DNA from: CAZQRP01 sp964596125
Lineage (GTDB): Bacteria > Chloroflexota > Dehalococcoidia > GIF9 > UBA5629
Assembly: GCA_964596125.1 (NCBI GenBank)
Contig: CAZQRP010000003.1
Span: 154,184 to 218,183 of the forward strand
DNA: 64,000 bases
Reading direction: 5' to 3'
Positions 1 to 9,125 of the stretch are shown piece after piece. Both the position numbers and the translations under genes were made by a program. The notes beneath the pieces are model-generated. The model did no database searches. It was not told the DNA's origin and saw only the letters and a list, made by a program, of their open reading frames with translations. The first letter of the stretch is position 1, and the number at the start of each line of letters is the position of its first letter.

Positions 1-460
1 CATCATCATATTTACTGAAGCCTAAAGCTCGCCGCTCCTTACGAATCTCGCCGACCACGGCCCAAACTAAGGCCTCTTCAACCAGAACGCCGTAAAGATA
101 GTTCAGGTAAGCCCGATACTTCGCTGTACCGATTAATTTCTTAAACTCCTCCTTGGTAAACTCCAAAGGCGGTCGGTCGAAGAAAAGAAGGTCAATTCTC
201 TCTTTTTCCGGAACAAGATCGCTTATCTCCTCGCAGAGTCGTTCCGCCAGCACCAGCCAGTCGAAAGCTTCACCATCAATCAGATACAGATAATGGCGTC
301 CACTATAGTTTTCCTCGGAACTACTCCACAATTTGATAGCTTCAAGTAAAGCCAGATACCAGTGTTTACCATCAGCCACGGTCTCTTTAAGGTGCTGTAT
401 TGCCCGCAGGTCACGCTCTGTCCCATCATTTACCATATCAGGCTCACCTTTCGATGGCAT
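1..460 (-). CDS. Unknown protein, partial (runs off left edge)
   Basis: An open frame on the minus strand starts with ATG at 460 and is still open at base 1, giving about 153 residues of an incomplete protein. The start lies 4 nt beyond the polX stop, with a GGGAGG ribosome site inside the polX end, so it is almost certainly the last visible gene of the prs-secA-polX operon. The visible part is rich in acidic and aromatic residues, with no signal peptide or membrane segment. I do not recognise the family; position suggests a conserved companion of polX, but no function can be given. Confidence 0.7.
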   Translation of the reverse strand, partial: MPSKGEPDMVNDGTERDLRAIQHLKETVADGKHWYLALLEAIKLWSSSEENYSGRHYLYLIDGEAFDWLVLAERLCEEISDLVPEKERIDLLFFDRPPLEFTKEEFKKLIGTAKYRAYLNYLYGVLVEEALVWAVVGEIRKERRALGFSKYDD

Positions 461-464
461 TCTT

Positions 465-2186
465 TCAGTAGCCTCCCTTTAACAGCAGCAGTATCTCTTC
501 GACTGGCCTGGTATTGATTATATGTTCAGCCTGGCACCAGCCTCGGCGGGCAATGCCAACACCAAAGCGCATTAATTCTAACTGAGCACTACTATGAGCA
601 TCAGTGCCTAAAGCTAGTTTTACTCCCAGTTCATGTGCTCGCTGGATATGAACATCATTCAGATCAAGCCGGCTGGGCATAGCATTGATTTCCAGGGCTT
701 TATTGTGTTTGGCTGCTGACCGGAAAACAGCTTCGAGATCGACAGCTACCGGTTCTCGCTCGCCGAGGAGACGACAGGTCGGGTGAGCAATGATATCAAC
801 ATTCGGATTCTCTATAGCCCCCAGAATGCGCCTGGTTATTCGTTCTTCGCTCTGCGCCATACCTGAGTGAATGGCAGCAATCACTATATCGAGACCGGAT
901 AAAAGCTCTTGGGGCAAGTCTAAACTGCCGTCAGCACGGATATCTACCTCCATCCCAGAAAGGATATGGATACCACGAAGACGTTGATTGATTTGCTTAA
1001 TCTCATCAATCTGTCGTCTCAGCCGTTCCACGGTAAGTCCATGAGCGATACCAAGACCACCTGAATGATCAGTAATCGCCAGATATTGATAGCCAAGTGA
1101 TTTAGCTGCTAAGGCCATGGCTTCTATAGACTCGTGGCCATCGCTCCATTCGGTATGAGTATGGAGGTCTCCCTTTATATCCGACGAGTCAATGAGCTTT
1201 GGAACAACGCCCTTTTCAGCAAGTTCAATTTCATTCTGGCCTTCTCGCAGCTCCGGCGGGATATATTGAAGTCCCAGTCTCAGGTAGAAGTCTTCCTCCG
1301 TAGCAAACTTTTCCAGTCTATCGCTTGTCAACTCAGTGATACCATATTCACTCAGCTTTAGACCCTGCTTCTGCCCTCTTAGTCGTAAGATAATATTATG
1401 CTGCTTACTACCTGTAAAATACTGAAGCAAAGAGCCAAAGGAGTCATGCTCCACCATTCTAAGGTCAGCTTGAAGTCCACCCGGCAGAATAACACTGGCC
1501 TTGGTTGAACCTCTGGCCAGTACCTCCTTTATCTGCGGAAGGGAGACAAAGGTAGTAATAACCCTTTCAGGACTATCAGCCGTGCCCATGAGATCAATGT
1601 CACCTACTGTCTCTCTAAAACGACGCAGGCTGCCGGCACTGGTTACATTTCTCACTCCGGGCAGACCGCTCAGAGTATGAAGAATCTCTTCTACAACAGG
1701 CAGAGCTTCGCCTATGGGAATGCGCTGGTCCTTACGGCGCAGGGCTTGAATCTGGTGTAAAATGTTATCAGCCGTCTTATCACCCAGGCGGAACATACTT
1801 GCCACCCTCCCATCCCTGATAGCCTGTTCCACATCATTCACCGACTTCACTCCCAGTTCACTGAGCTTTTTTGCCGTCTTGGGACCAACGCCTGGAATTT
1901 CCAGAAGATTGGTTATGCCTTCGGGGAATTCGGCTTTAAGGTCCTCATAGTAACCCAACTTCCCGCTCGTTATCAGCTCAGTAGTCTTCTTGGCTATCGC
2001 CTCACCCACACCAGGAATTTTCACCAGATCCTCACCCTCCTCTACCATAATTTCAATTTCCTTAGGTAGGTGCTCGATGGTCCGAGCCGCACGCTGATAA
2101 GCCCGGACTTTAAACTGGTTTTCCCCTTTTAGTTCAAGCAGATCGGCAATATCCTGAAACACCTTGGCAACAGCAGTATTTTTCAT
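465..2186 (-). CDS. polX: DNA polymerase X family with PHP domain
   Basis: This 573-residue protein has the bacterial PolX layout. Residues 1-140 carry helix-hairpin-helix motifs (IPGVGEAIAKK and IPGVGPKTAKK). A nucleotidyltransferase palm follows, with the GDIDLMG acidic pair and a third acidic residue in QADLR. A C-terminal PHP domain starts near residue 340 (DLHTHTEWSDG, then TDHS and TDAH). The family fills short gaps in base-excision repair, and its PHP domain acts as a metal-dependent 3'-5' exonuclease and end-processing nuclease. The stop lies 4 nt before the next minus-strand gene and the start lies 78 nt after secA, so it belongs to the prs-secA-polX transcription unit. All expected motifs are present. 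Confidence 0.95.
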   Translation of the reverse strand: MKNTAVAKVFQDIADLLELKGENQFKVRAYQRAARTIEHLPKEIEIMVEEGEDLVKIPGVGEAIAKKTTELITSGKLGYYEDLKAEFPEGITNLLEIPGVGPKTAKKLSELGVKSVNDVEQAIRDGRVASMFRLGDKTADNILHQIQALRRKDQRIPIGEALPVVEEILHTLSGLPGVRNVTSAGSLRRFRETVGDIDLMGTADSPERVITTFVSLPQIKEVLARGSTKASVILPGGLQADLRMVEHDSFGSLLQYFTGSKQHNIILRLRGQKQGLKLSEYGITELTSDRLEKFATEEDFYLRLGLQYIPPELREGQNEIELAEKGVVPKLIDSSDIKGDLHTHTEWSDGHESIEAMALAAKSLGYQYLAITDHSGGLGIAHGLTVERLRRQIDEIKQINQRLRGIHILSGMEVDIRADGSLDLPQELLSGLDIVIAAIHSGMAQSEERITRRILGAIENPNVDIIAHPTCRLLGEREPVAVDLEAVFRSAAKHNKALEINAMPSRLDLNDVHIQRAHELGVKLALGTDAHSSAQLELMRFGVGIARRGWCQAEHIINTRPVEEILLLLKGGY

Positions 2187-2264
2187 TGGCCTTATCCGAT
2201 TATTTCGCTATGAATATAATAGACCAAAGCCAGTGAGAAATAAAATGAAGCGGCAGGGAATACT

Positions 2265-4892
2265 CTATCTCCCGCAGCAGTGCTTATATTTCTTACCCGA
2301 GCCGCATGGGCAAGGATCGTTGCGGCCAATTTTTCTACCTGCGGGGACGGCAACTTTTTGTGGCTGTCTCTGTACCGGGGCTTCCTTTGTGGTAATACTG
2401 GCTTTATAGATGGTATGGACGAGGTCATGCTGGATATTGGCCAGCAAACTGTCAAACAGGGCATGACCTTCTGTTTTATACATAACCAGCGGCTCAATCT
2501 GTCTCACTGCATACAGTCCAACTCTCTGACGCAGGTGGTCCATAGCTGTGAGATGTTCCTTCCACAGGTTGTCTATCGTTCGCAGCATTACCAATCTTTC
2601 TAACAGTCGCATATTATCGGAACCTAATTCCTTCTCCCGCTGCTCGTACAACTTCTCAGCATACTCAATCATCTCTTCCTCGATTTGCTCTGGCTTCATC
2701 CCGGATAAAATATTAGCATTTAGCTGAGGTGAGAAGGGAAAGATACCGGTAGCATCTTCCATTAAACCGGTCAGATCGGGCTCAATAACGTCGTTACTGT
2801 AGCGTGCGGCTACCAGCCTCTGAATCTCGTCTTTCACCATCGACAATATATTCGCCTTCAGATCAGCACCACTCAATATTTTTTTTCGTTCAGAGTAGAT
2901 TATCTCACGGTGCTTATTAACAATATCATCATAGTCAACAAGATGCTTGCGGATATCAAAATGGTACCCCTCAACCTTGACCTGAGCATTTTCTATAGCC
3001 TTACTGACCATCGAATGCTCAATAGGTGTATTTTCATCCATGCCAGCCCAGCTCATAACGCCTTTAATTCTGTCACCTCCGAACCGGACGACAACATCAT
3101 CCTCCAGTGAGATAAAGAAACGCGAACTTCCAGGGTCTCCCTGTCTTCCTGAGCGCCCCCTGAGCTGATTGTCAATGCGCCTGGATTCATGGCGTTCAGT
3201 ACCTATAATATGCACTCCACCCAGTGCCACCACATTGTCGTGTTCCTTCTGCCATTCCTGCCACTGTTTGTCATTAGCTTCTGCACCATCGCTCTCAGGA
3301 GGTCTACCACCAAGTATTATGTCAACACCACGGCCTGCCATATTGGTAGCTACGGTTACGGCACCTACCTTGCCAGCCTGGGCAATAATATCAGCTTCCC
3401 TCGTATGATTTTTGGCATTAAGTACCTGATGCGGGATTCCTCTTCTTTTCAAAAGATCACTCAGCAGCTCCGACTTCTCGATCGAAACCGTGCCAATTAA
3501 TATTGGCCTGCCTTGCTTGTTATAGTTCTCGATCTCATTGGCCACCGCCTTGAACTTAACTTCTTCATCCTTATAAATCTGGTCCCGTAAGTCTAAACGA
3601 ATCATAGGTTCATTGGTAGGAATAATAACGACGTCCAGCTTGTATATCTTATAAAACTCCTCAGCCTCAGTAGCCGCTGTGCCTGTCATACCGGCTAATT
3701 TCTGGTAGAGACGGAAGTAATTCTGAAATGTGATGGTTGCCAAAGTCACACTTTCCCTTTGAATCTTAACCTTTTCTTTAGCTTCAATTGCCTGGTGCAA
3801 TCCTTCAGAATACCTCCTGCCAAACATCAACCGACCGGTAAACTCGTCGACAATGATAACCTGTCTATCTTTATTAACCACATAGTCACGGTCCCTCTTG
3901 AATATGACCTGCGCTTTAAGAGCGTTCTCCAGGTATTGCGTTAAACCATAGTTAGCCGGATCATAAAGGCTGGGGGCCTTAAGCAGTCCTTCACTCCTAA
4001 GGATCTTTTCCATTCTGGTAATGCCATCATCAGTTAAGGTCACAGTACGGGTTTTTTCCTCTATGGTATAATCTTCATCCTGCTTTAGCTGCGTAACCGA
4101 GCGAGCGAAAATATAGTATTTTTGCGTTGCTTCTTCGGCAGGACCGCTGATTATCAATGGAGTACGAGCTTCATCTATTAATATATTGTCCACCTCATCA
4201 ACAATGGCATAGCTGAGAGCTCGCTGTACGCATTGAGAAAGGTCCAGGACCATATTATCTCTGAGGTAATCGAAGCCAAATTCGTTATTGGTACCGTATG
4301 TTATGTCCGCTTCATAGGCCTGGCGTCTGGTGATTGGACGGAAGAATGGCCAGCGATTGTCTATCGGTTCACAGCCAGGATCATAGAGGTACGCCGGAAG
4401 ATATTCATCCGGGTTCTGCTGTGGGTATATACTGGCAACGCTCATGCCCAGCGCATGGTAAATGGGGCCCATCCAGTGAGCATCGCGCTTGGCCAGATAG
4501 TCATTCACTGTGACCAGGTGGCAGCCCAGACCGCTAAGAGCATTTAAATACAGAGGAAGAGTAGCTACCAGCGTCTTGCCTTCGCCCGTTTTCATCTCGG
4601 CGATTTTCCCCTGGTGAAGAACGATGCCACCCATAAGCTGGACATCGAAGTGACGCTGGCTTATGGTACGCCTGGCAGCTTCCCTGACTGCAGCGAAGGC
4701 TTCCGGTAACAGGTCATCCAGAGTCTCTCCATTTGTCAGGCGAGACTTAAACTCCTCGGTCTTGGCACGAAGCTCAGCATCGCTGAGCTTCTGGAAATGC
4801 GGTTCCAGAGAATTTATCTGGTCCACAACTGGCGTAAGACGCTTTAACTCTTTCTCGTTGGAATCACCGAGATGGGATAACCATTTAAACAT
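2265..4892 (-). CDS. secA: Preprotein translocase ATPase SecA
   Basis: SecA drives export of unfolded proteins through SecYEG using ATP. At 875 residues it has the family's usual length. The Walker A motif MKTGEGKT is at residues 100-107, the DEAD-like motif reads VDEVDNILIDEARTP, and the second helicase domain has NMAGRGVDIILGG and the QLRGRSGRQGDPG motif. The extreme C-terminus is the zinc-binding tail DPCPCGSGKKYKHCCGR (CxC...CC), which in other species contacts SecB or the membrane. ATG at 4892 is preceded by a GGAGAAG-type ribosome site. The gene starts only 8 nt after prs and is co-transcribed with it. Confidence 0.98.
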   Translation of the reverse strand: MFKWLSHLGDSNEKELKRLTPVVDQINSLEPHFQKLSDAELRAKTEEFKSRLTNGETLDDLLPEAFAAVREAARRTISQRHFDVQLMGGIVLHQGKIAEMKTGEGKTLVATLPLYLNALSGLGCHLVTVNDYLAKRDAHWMGPIYHALGMSVASIYPQQNPDEYLPAYLYDPGCEPIDNRWPFFRPITRRQAYEADITYGTNNEFGFDYLRDNMVLDLSQCVQRALSYAIVDEVDNILIDEARTPLIISGPAEEATQKYYIFARSVTQLKQDEDYTIEEKTRTVTLTDDGITRMEKILRSEGLLKAPSLYDPANYGLTQYLENALKAQVIFKRDRDYVVNKDRQVIIVDEFTGRLMFGRRYSEGLHQAIEAKEKVKIQRESVTLATITFQNYFRLYQKLAGMTGTAATEAEEFYKIYKLDVVIIPTNEPMIRLDLRDQIYKDEEVKFKAVANEIENYNKQGRPILIGTVSIEKSELLSDLLKRRGIPHQVLNAKNHTREADIIAQAGKVGAVTVATNMAGRGVDIILGGRPPESDGAEANDKQWQEWQKEHDNVVALGGVHIIGTERHESRRIDNQLRGRSGRQGDPGSSRFFISLEDDVVVRFGGDRIKGVMSWAGMDENTPIEHSMVSKAIENAQVKVEGYHFDIRKHLVDYDDIVNKHREIIYSERKKILSGADLKANILSMVKDEIQRLVAARYSNDVIEPDLTGLMEDATGIFPFSPQLNANILSGMKPEQIEEEMIEYAEKLYEQREKELGSDNMRLLERLVMLRTIDNLWKEHLTAMDHLRQRVGLYAVRQIEPLVMYKTEGHALFDSLLANIQHDLVHTIYKASITTKEAPVQRQPQKVAVPAGRKIGRNDPCPCGSGKKYKHCCGR

Positions 4893-4900
4893 AACTTCTC

Positions 4901-5839
4901 CTATTCAAACAGGGCACCTACAGATAGGCCAGTATGAATGCGCTTTATAGCCTCACCAATGAGCGGTGCTGTAGCCAGTACAGTGATTTTATCCAGCTTC
5001 TTACTGCCAGTGACCGGTATGGTATCGGTAACCACAACCTCTTTCACCGGCGACTTGGCTATCCGCTCAATGGCCTGCCCCGAAAGTACAGGATGAGTAC
5101 AGCAGGAATAAACTTCAACAGCTCCCTTTTCAAGGAGAGTGTTCGCAGCATTAACCAGAGAACCGGCCGTGTCTATCTCATCATCGACGGTCAAGGCACG
5201 CATTCCTTCAACCTCACCGATTATATTAAGGGTCTGAGTGGCATCGATATTTCCAACTCGCCTTTTTTCGATAATGGCCAGTGGGGCATTCAGCTTAGCC
5301 GCCAGGTCTCGGGCATGCTTGGATATACCGATATCGGTTGCTATCACTACCAGATTGTCCAGTCCTTTCTTCTTCCAGTAATTGGCAAGGATAGTGAGAG
5401 CGGTGAGCTCATCAACCGGTATATTAAAGAAGCCCTGAATTTGAGCGGCGTGCAGGTCTACGGTTAATAGACGATTAGCGCCAGCGGTAGTAAGAAGGTC
5501 AGCAATTAACCGGGCAGTAATAGGTACCCGAGGCTGGTCTTTTTTATCGGTACGGCCATAACCGTAGTGAGGAATAACAGCAGTGATCCTGCCGGCCGAG
5601 GCCCGCTTGAAGGCATCTATCATGATGAGGAGCTCTACCAGATTTTTATTGACCGGAGAACATAGTGGCTGAACAACAAAGACATCTCGCTCGCGCACAT
5701 TTTCTAAAATACGTACGAATATATTCTCATTGCTGAATTCAAAAATATCGGCCTGACCCAGTGGCGTATTCAGATATTCACATATGGCCTTGGCCAGAGT
5801 TGGGTGCGCATTACCTGTAAATACTTTCAGTTCATCCAT
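4901..5839 (-). CDS. prs: Ribose-phosphate pyrophosphokinase
   Basis: The enzyme makes PRPP from ribose 5-phosphate and ATP for nucleotide, histidine and tryptophan synthesis. The 312-residue protein has the flexible-loop and ATP-site region, the metal-binding VDLHAAQIQGFF motif, and the PRPP loop VDDEIDTAGSL. A frame extension to a TTG at 5845 exists, but GGGAG sits directly against that TTG and 6 nt before ATG 5839, so ATG is the likely start (MDELKVFTGN). It heads the minus-strand operon leading into secA and polX. The family forms hexamers and is usually feedback-inhibited by ADP; regulation here is not visible. Confidence 0.95.
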   Translation of the reverse strand: MDELKVFTGNAHPTLAKAICEYLNTPLGQADIFEFSNENIFVRILENVRERDVFVVQPLCSPVNKNLVELLIMIDAFKRASAGRITAVIPHYGYGRTDKKDQPRVPITARLIADLLTTAGANRLLTVDLHAAQIQGFFNIPVDELTALTILANYWKKKGLDNLVVIATDIGISKHARDLAAKLNAPLAIIEKRRVGNIDATQTLNIIGEVEGMRALTVDDEIDTAGSLVNAANTLLEKGAVEVYSCCTHPVLSGQAIERIAKSPVKEVVVTDTIPVTGSKKLDKITVLATAPLIGEAIKRIHTGLSVGALFE

Positions 5840-5917
5840 AAACAACTCCCAGCATATTTCTCGGTTACCGATAATTATATCACCAATAGGTTACTACAGC
5901 CCAACAAGGGTTTTGAG

Positions 5918-5923
5918 TATAAT
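5918..5923 (+). promoter_or_regulatory. Consensus -10 box just upstream of nth
   Basis: A perfect TATAAT lies 9 bases before the ATG at 5932. Transcription from it would begin about 1-3 bases before the start codon, so the nth message could be leaderless. I see no good -35 box and no ribosome site. Confidence 0.35.
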
Positions 5924-5931
5924 TCTCCTCC

Positions 5932-6618
5932 ATGTATAATAGCTCCAGAATGAAAACAGGAGATATAGAACAGATACTTGAACTGCTGATCAGGGAACAT
6001 GGCAACCGTGAATGGCAACCACGTCAGGACTCAATTTCTGTGCTGATTCAAACGATTCTGTCCCAGAATACATCTGACAGGAATTCCAACCGGGCTTTCG
6101 ATTCCCTCATGCACTCGTTTAATAACTGGAATGACGTCACCAAAGCGAGCATAGAGGAAATTGCTTACTCTATCAGGGCTGGCGGATTGGGAGAAATTAA
6201 AGCCAGGTACATTAAGAAAGTGCTTGAAGAGATCAGACGGGAACAAGGTGAACTGGCACTTGATTTCTTGAAGCACCTCCCTTTAGACGAAGCCAGAGAC
6301 TGGCTGAGACAATTACCTGGAGTAGGCATGAAAACCGCAAGCTGCGTATTACTTTTTTCCTGGAATAAGCCTGCTTTGCCAGTAGATACACACATCTTTC
6401 GTGTCGCGAAAAGGCTGGGACTGATTGATTTCAAAGCCTCTATAGAACAAGCCCACAGGCTACTTGAAAGCATTGTCCCGCATGATGCCATCTACAGGTT
6501 TCATGTATTATTTATAGAACACGGCAGGAAGGTATGTAAAGCTCAGCGTCCGCGCTGCCGCCAGTGCATATTGAAGGAACTATGCCCCAGCTACAAAACC
6601 CTTAGCAAACTCAACTAA
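5932..6618 (+). CDS. nth: Endonuclease III (DNA glycosylase/AP lyase)
   Basis: This 228-residue protein removes oxidised pyrimidines in base-excision repair. It contains the helix-hairpin-helix LPGVGMKTASCVLL with the catalytic lysine, the catalytic aspartate in PVDTHIFRVAKRLG, and a C-terminal four-cysteine [4Fe-4S] loop with the classic C-x6-C-x2-C-x5-C spacing (CKAQRPRCRQCILKELC). The start is uncertain between ATG 5932 and ATG 5950; neither has a Shine-Dalgarno sequence, and a TATAAT box immediately upstream suggests leaderless expression. It is divergent from the prs operon. Confidence 0.93.
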   Translation: MYNSSRMKTGDIEQILELLIREHGNREWQPRQDSISVLIQTILSQNTSDRNSNRAFDSLMHSFNNWNDVTKASIEEIAYSIRAGGLGEIKARYIKKVLEEIRREQGELALDFLKHLPLDEARDWLRQLPGVGMKTASCVLLFSWNKPALPVDTHIFRVAKRLGLIDFKASIEQAHRLLESIVPHDAIYRFHVLFIEHGRKVCKAQRPRCRQCILKELCPSYKTLSKLN

Positions 6619-6660
6619 ACCGGGACTCTTTGATCTCGAAAAGGCAGGTAATTTAAAGTT

Positions 6661-7902
6661 TTATACTATACCGGGGGCAGGAAACCGGCGGCATAAAGAA
6701 GCTACCTGTTCACTTACCTGCTTTGCAACCTCTTCATTACCGGGATCGGACAGCACCCTTACAATGAAGGAGGCGATTTGCTTTATCTCCTCGATACCAA
6801 AGCCGCGCGTGGTAACCGCTGGTGTCCCCAACCTGATACCGCTGGTGATTTGTGGTGGTCTCAAGTCAAAGGGAATGGCATTCCTGTTCACAAGAATCCC
6901 ACTCGATTCAAGCGCTGTCTGGGCATCCTTACCGGTTATCCCCATTCCCGTAAGGTCTACGAGAACAATATGAGTATCAGTACCGCCAGTGACCAGACGA
7001 AAACCATGCCGCTGAAGCTCACTGGCAAGAACCACAGCATTCTCAAGTACTGCTTTCTGATAGCTGACAAACTCTGGCCGCATTGACTCAAAAAAAGCCA
7101 CTGCTTTTGCAGCTATGGCATGCATCAACGGTCCTCCCTGCATCATAGGGAAAACAGCGGAATCAATACGTGAAGCCAACTCCCCCTTACACAGAATAAA
7201 GCCACTGCGCGGGCCACGCAAAGTCTTATGTGTAGATGAGGTAACCACATCCGCATGAGGCACCGGCGACGAATGCAGGCCGACAGCTACCATCCCGGCA
7301 ATATGAGCCATATCCACTAAAAGACGAGCACCTGCTCTATCAGCGATATGGCGAAACCGCTCAAAGTCGATAACCCGAGGATAGGAACTGGCCCCAGCTA
7401 CAATCAGTTTCGGCTTGTGCTCCAGAGCGAGCGTTTCCACTGCGGCATAGTCGAGCCTTTCGGTCTCACGGTCAACACCATAAGGTATAAACCTGTACCA
7501 TTTGCCGGAAAAATTGACCGGAGCTCCATGCGTCAGATGGCCGCCATGGCTCAAGGTCATGCCCATCACAGTATCGCCGGGTTCGAGTAACGCAAAATAT
7601 ACAGCCATATTAGCCTGACTGCCGCTGTGAGGCTGTACATTGGCATGTTCAGCACTGAATAGTTTTTTAGCCCTCTGGATAGCCAGGGTTTCAATTTCAT
7701 CTACATAAGGGCATCCTGCATAGTAGCGGTGCCCTGGATAGCCCTCAGCATATTTGTTCGTTAGAATAGAGCCCGTAGTCTGCAACACATCCCGGCTAGC
7801 ATAGTTTTCCGCAGCAATAAGGTTTATAGTATGCTGCTGCTGTTGAGCCTCAAGTTTAATAATTCGGGCAACGTCGAGGTCTTGCTGATTTTCGCTAAAC
7901 AA
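6661..7902 (-). CDS. glyA: Serine hydroxymethyltransferase
   Basis: A PLP enzyme that converts serine and tetrahydrofolate to glycine and methylene-THF, the main one-carbon source. Motifs include NLIAAENYASRDVL, HSGSQANMAVY, the cofactor aspartate in VDMAHIAGMV, and the Schiff-base lysine in VTSSTHKTLRGPR, then MMQGGPLMH. The frame extends to a GTG at 7938, but TTG at 7902 is preceded by GGAG at 8 nt while the GTG has no ribosome site, so I use TTG, giving 413 residues, normal for the family. It converges with nth. Confidence 0.95.
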   Translation of the reverse strand: MFSENQQDLDVARIIKLEAQQQQHTINLIAAENYASRDVLQTTGSILTNKYAEGYPGHRYYAGCPYVDEIETLAIQRAKKLFSAEHANVQPHSGSQANMAVYFALLEPGDTVMGMTLSHGGHLTHGAPVNFSGKWYRFIPYGVDRETERLDYAAVETLALEHKPKLIVAGASSYPRVIDFERFRHIADRAGARLLVDMAHIAGMVAVGLHSSPVPHADVVTSSTHKTLRGPRSGFILCKGELASRIDSAVFPMMQGGPLMHAIAAKAVAFFESMRPEFVSYQKAVLENAVVLASELQRHGFRLVTGGTDTHIVLVDLTGMGITGKDAQTALESSGILVNRNAIPFDLRPPQITSGIRLGTPAVTTRGFGIEEIKQIASFIVRVLSDPGNEEVAKQVSEQVASLCRRFPAPGIV

Positions 7903-8059
7903 TAGTGGGTCTCCAGAGTGCTTAAAGCATAATATCACTCTATTTCAGCCCAGGTCAATAACACAACACGATTCTTCATTATGGAGAGTAGTTATTAATT
8001 GCCAAAATTTTCCAATCTTTATATACTCTTATATAATTTATGGAGAAAAGATAAAGATA

Positions 8060-8452
8060 ATGAGATCGCCCCGTCACAGCATAAAATTCGGTATTTCGCT
8101 GGCCGTAGTAGTCATCGTTATGACGTTCATCAACGCCTGTGGCTCATCCGGCAATAAGCCACCGATAATCTCAAGCATTAAAGCCAATCATGATTACGTT
8201 TATCCATTGGGCACATCGGAAATCCAATGTATAGCAGCAGACCCCGAAGGCCATGATATCAATTTTAAGTGGTCATGCACTGATGGTAGCTTCACAGGAA
8301 CCGGTCCTATTGTAACCTGGAAAGCCCCGAACAGCTATGGTGACTGTCATATAATGGTCGTTGTTGAAGATGAGAATGGCAACAGTACTCATAGTACTTT
8401 GACCATCGGCGTAGTAGTTAATGAGAATAAACGTAAGTATTGTTGCAATTAA
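8060..8452 (+). CDS. Small lipoprotein with one Ig/PKD-like module
   Basis: A 130-residue predicted exported lipoprotein: basic N-terminus, hydrophobic stretch ISLAVVVIVMTF and a lipobox ending at Cys27 (FINAC). The rest is one beta-sandwich-like module with NKPPIISSI, YPLGTSEIQC, DPEGHDINFKW and TWKAPNSYGDCHI. The same signature motifs occur in the 394-residue lipoprotein at 9126, so the two are paralogues. GGAGAAAAG lies 10 nt before the ATG. The C-terminus NENKRKYCCN is where the larger paralogue continues into a second module, so this may be a short version or decayed copy. No enzymatic motif is seen; a structural or binding role at the cell surface is inference. Confidence 0.75.
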   Translation: MRSPRHSIKFGISLAVVVIVMTFINACGSSGNKPPIISSIKANHDYVYPLGTSEIQCIAADPEGHDINFKWSCTDGSFTGTGPIVTWKAPNSYGDCHIMVVVEDENGNSTHSTLTIGVVVNENKRKYCCN

Positions 8453-8539
8453 AAAGATAATAGACAGCTATGAATATATTGGGCCGCCATTTCATTCCAC
8501 CTGACTCGAAATGTAATTGTTAATAAAGAATGAACTAAT

Positions 8540-8935
8540 GTGATAGATACAATCAAGATCGTTGCCCTTGCTTTAATGCTGGTATCATCCATATACCTGG
8601 TTGCTTGTACTGAAACGAAAACAGATGTTGATAACTCAGCAGAAAACGACCTACAGATCCTCAGCCATAGCATAACAGTACACAAGTTCAGCGGCGATGT
8701 GCTTCAAAGCACGGCTGCAGTTAAAGGCAAAGCTCGAAATGTTGGCAACTCTACGCTCAGCACTGTCTCCATAACAGTTAAGTATTACGACTCGGACGGG
8801 AATCTCATAGATACGTCATCAGCTGTTAATCAGAATTTAGGAGCAGGTCAAACATGGGACTTCTTCGTTCAAAGTGTTGGCCCTGATGCCTGGAAAATTG
8901 TAAACTATGATATTGTAACCAGCGCAGAGAAATAA
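8540..8935 (+). CDS. Lipoprotein with FxLYD-like domain
   Basis: A 131-residue predicted lipoprotein starting at GTG 8540. The signal segment (IVALALMLVSSIYL) ends in the lipobox VAC at Cys23. The mature part reads like an FxLYD-type beta-sandwich: GKARNVGNSTLSTVSITVKYYDSDGNLI, then GAGQTWDFFV. Such domains are found in exported bacterial and archaeal proteins of unknown function. It lies 87 nt after the first lipoprotein and 190 nt before the third, all on the same strand, suggesting a surface-protein cluster. Confidence 0.7.
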   Translation: MIDTIKIVALALMLVSSIYLVACTETKTDVDNSAENDLQILSHSITVHKFSGDVLQSTAAVKGKARNVGNSTLSTVSITVKYYDSDGNLIDTSSAVNQNLGAGQTWDFFVQSVGPDAWKIVNYDIVTSAEK

Positions 8936-9125
8936 TCTTGTTCGATATATCGGTAGTATGGCAAATTTATAGCGAGGCGATGTAAAATAATTAAGAAACA
9001 ATAAAATGCACCTCGAAAATGCATCGAAGACAGTACGGTAGCAGCATAGTAGCGGGTGCAATAAATTAAAAGTGATTAAATCATGTATATCGTGACAATT
9101 CAATCCTAAAAGTGAAGGAGTAACT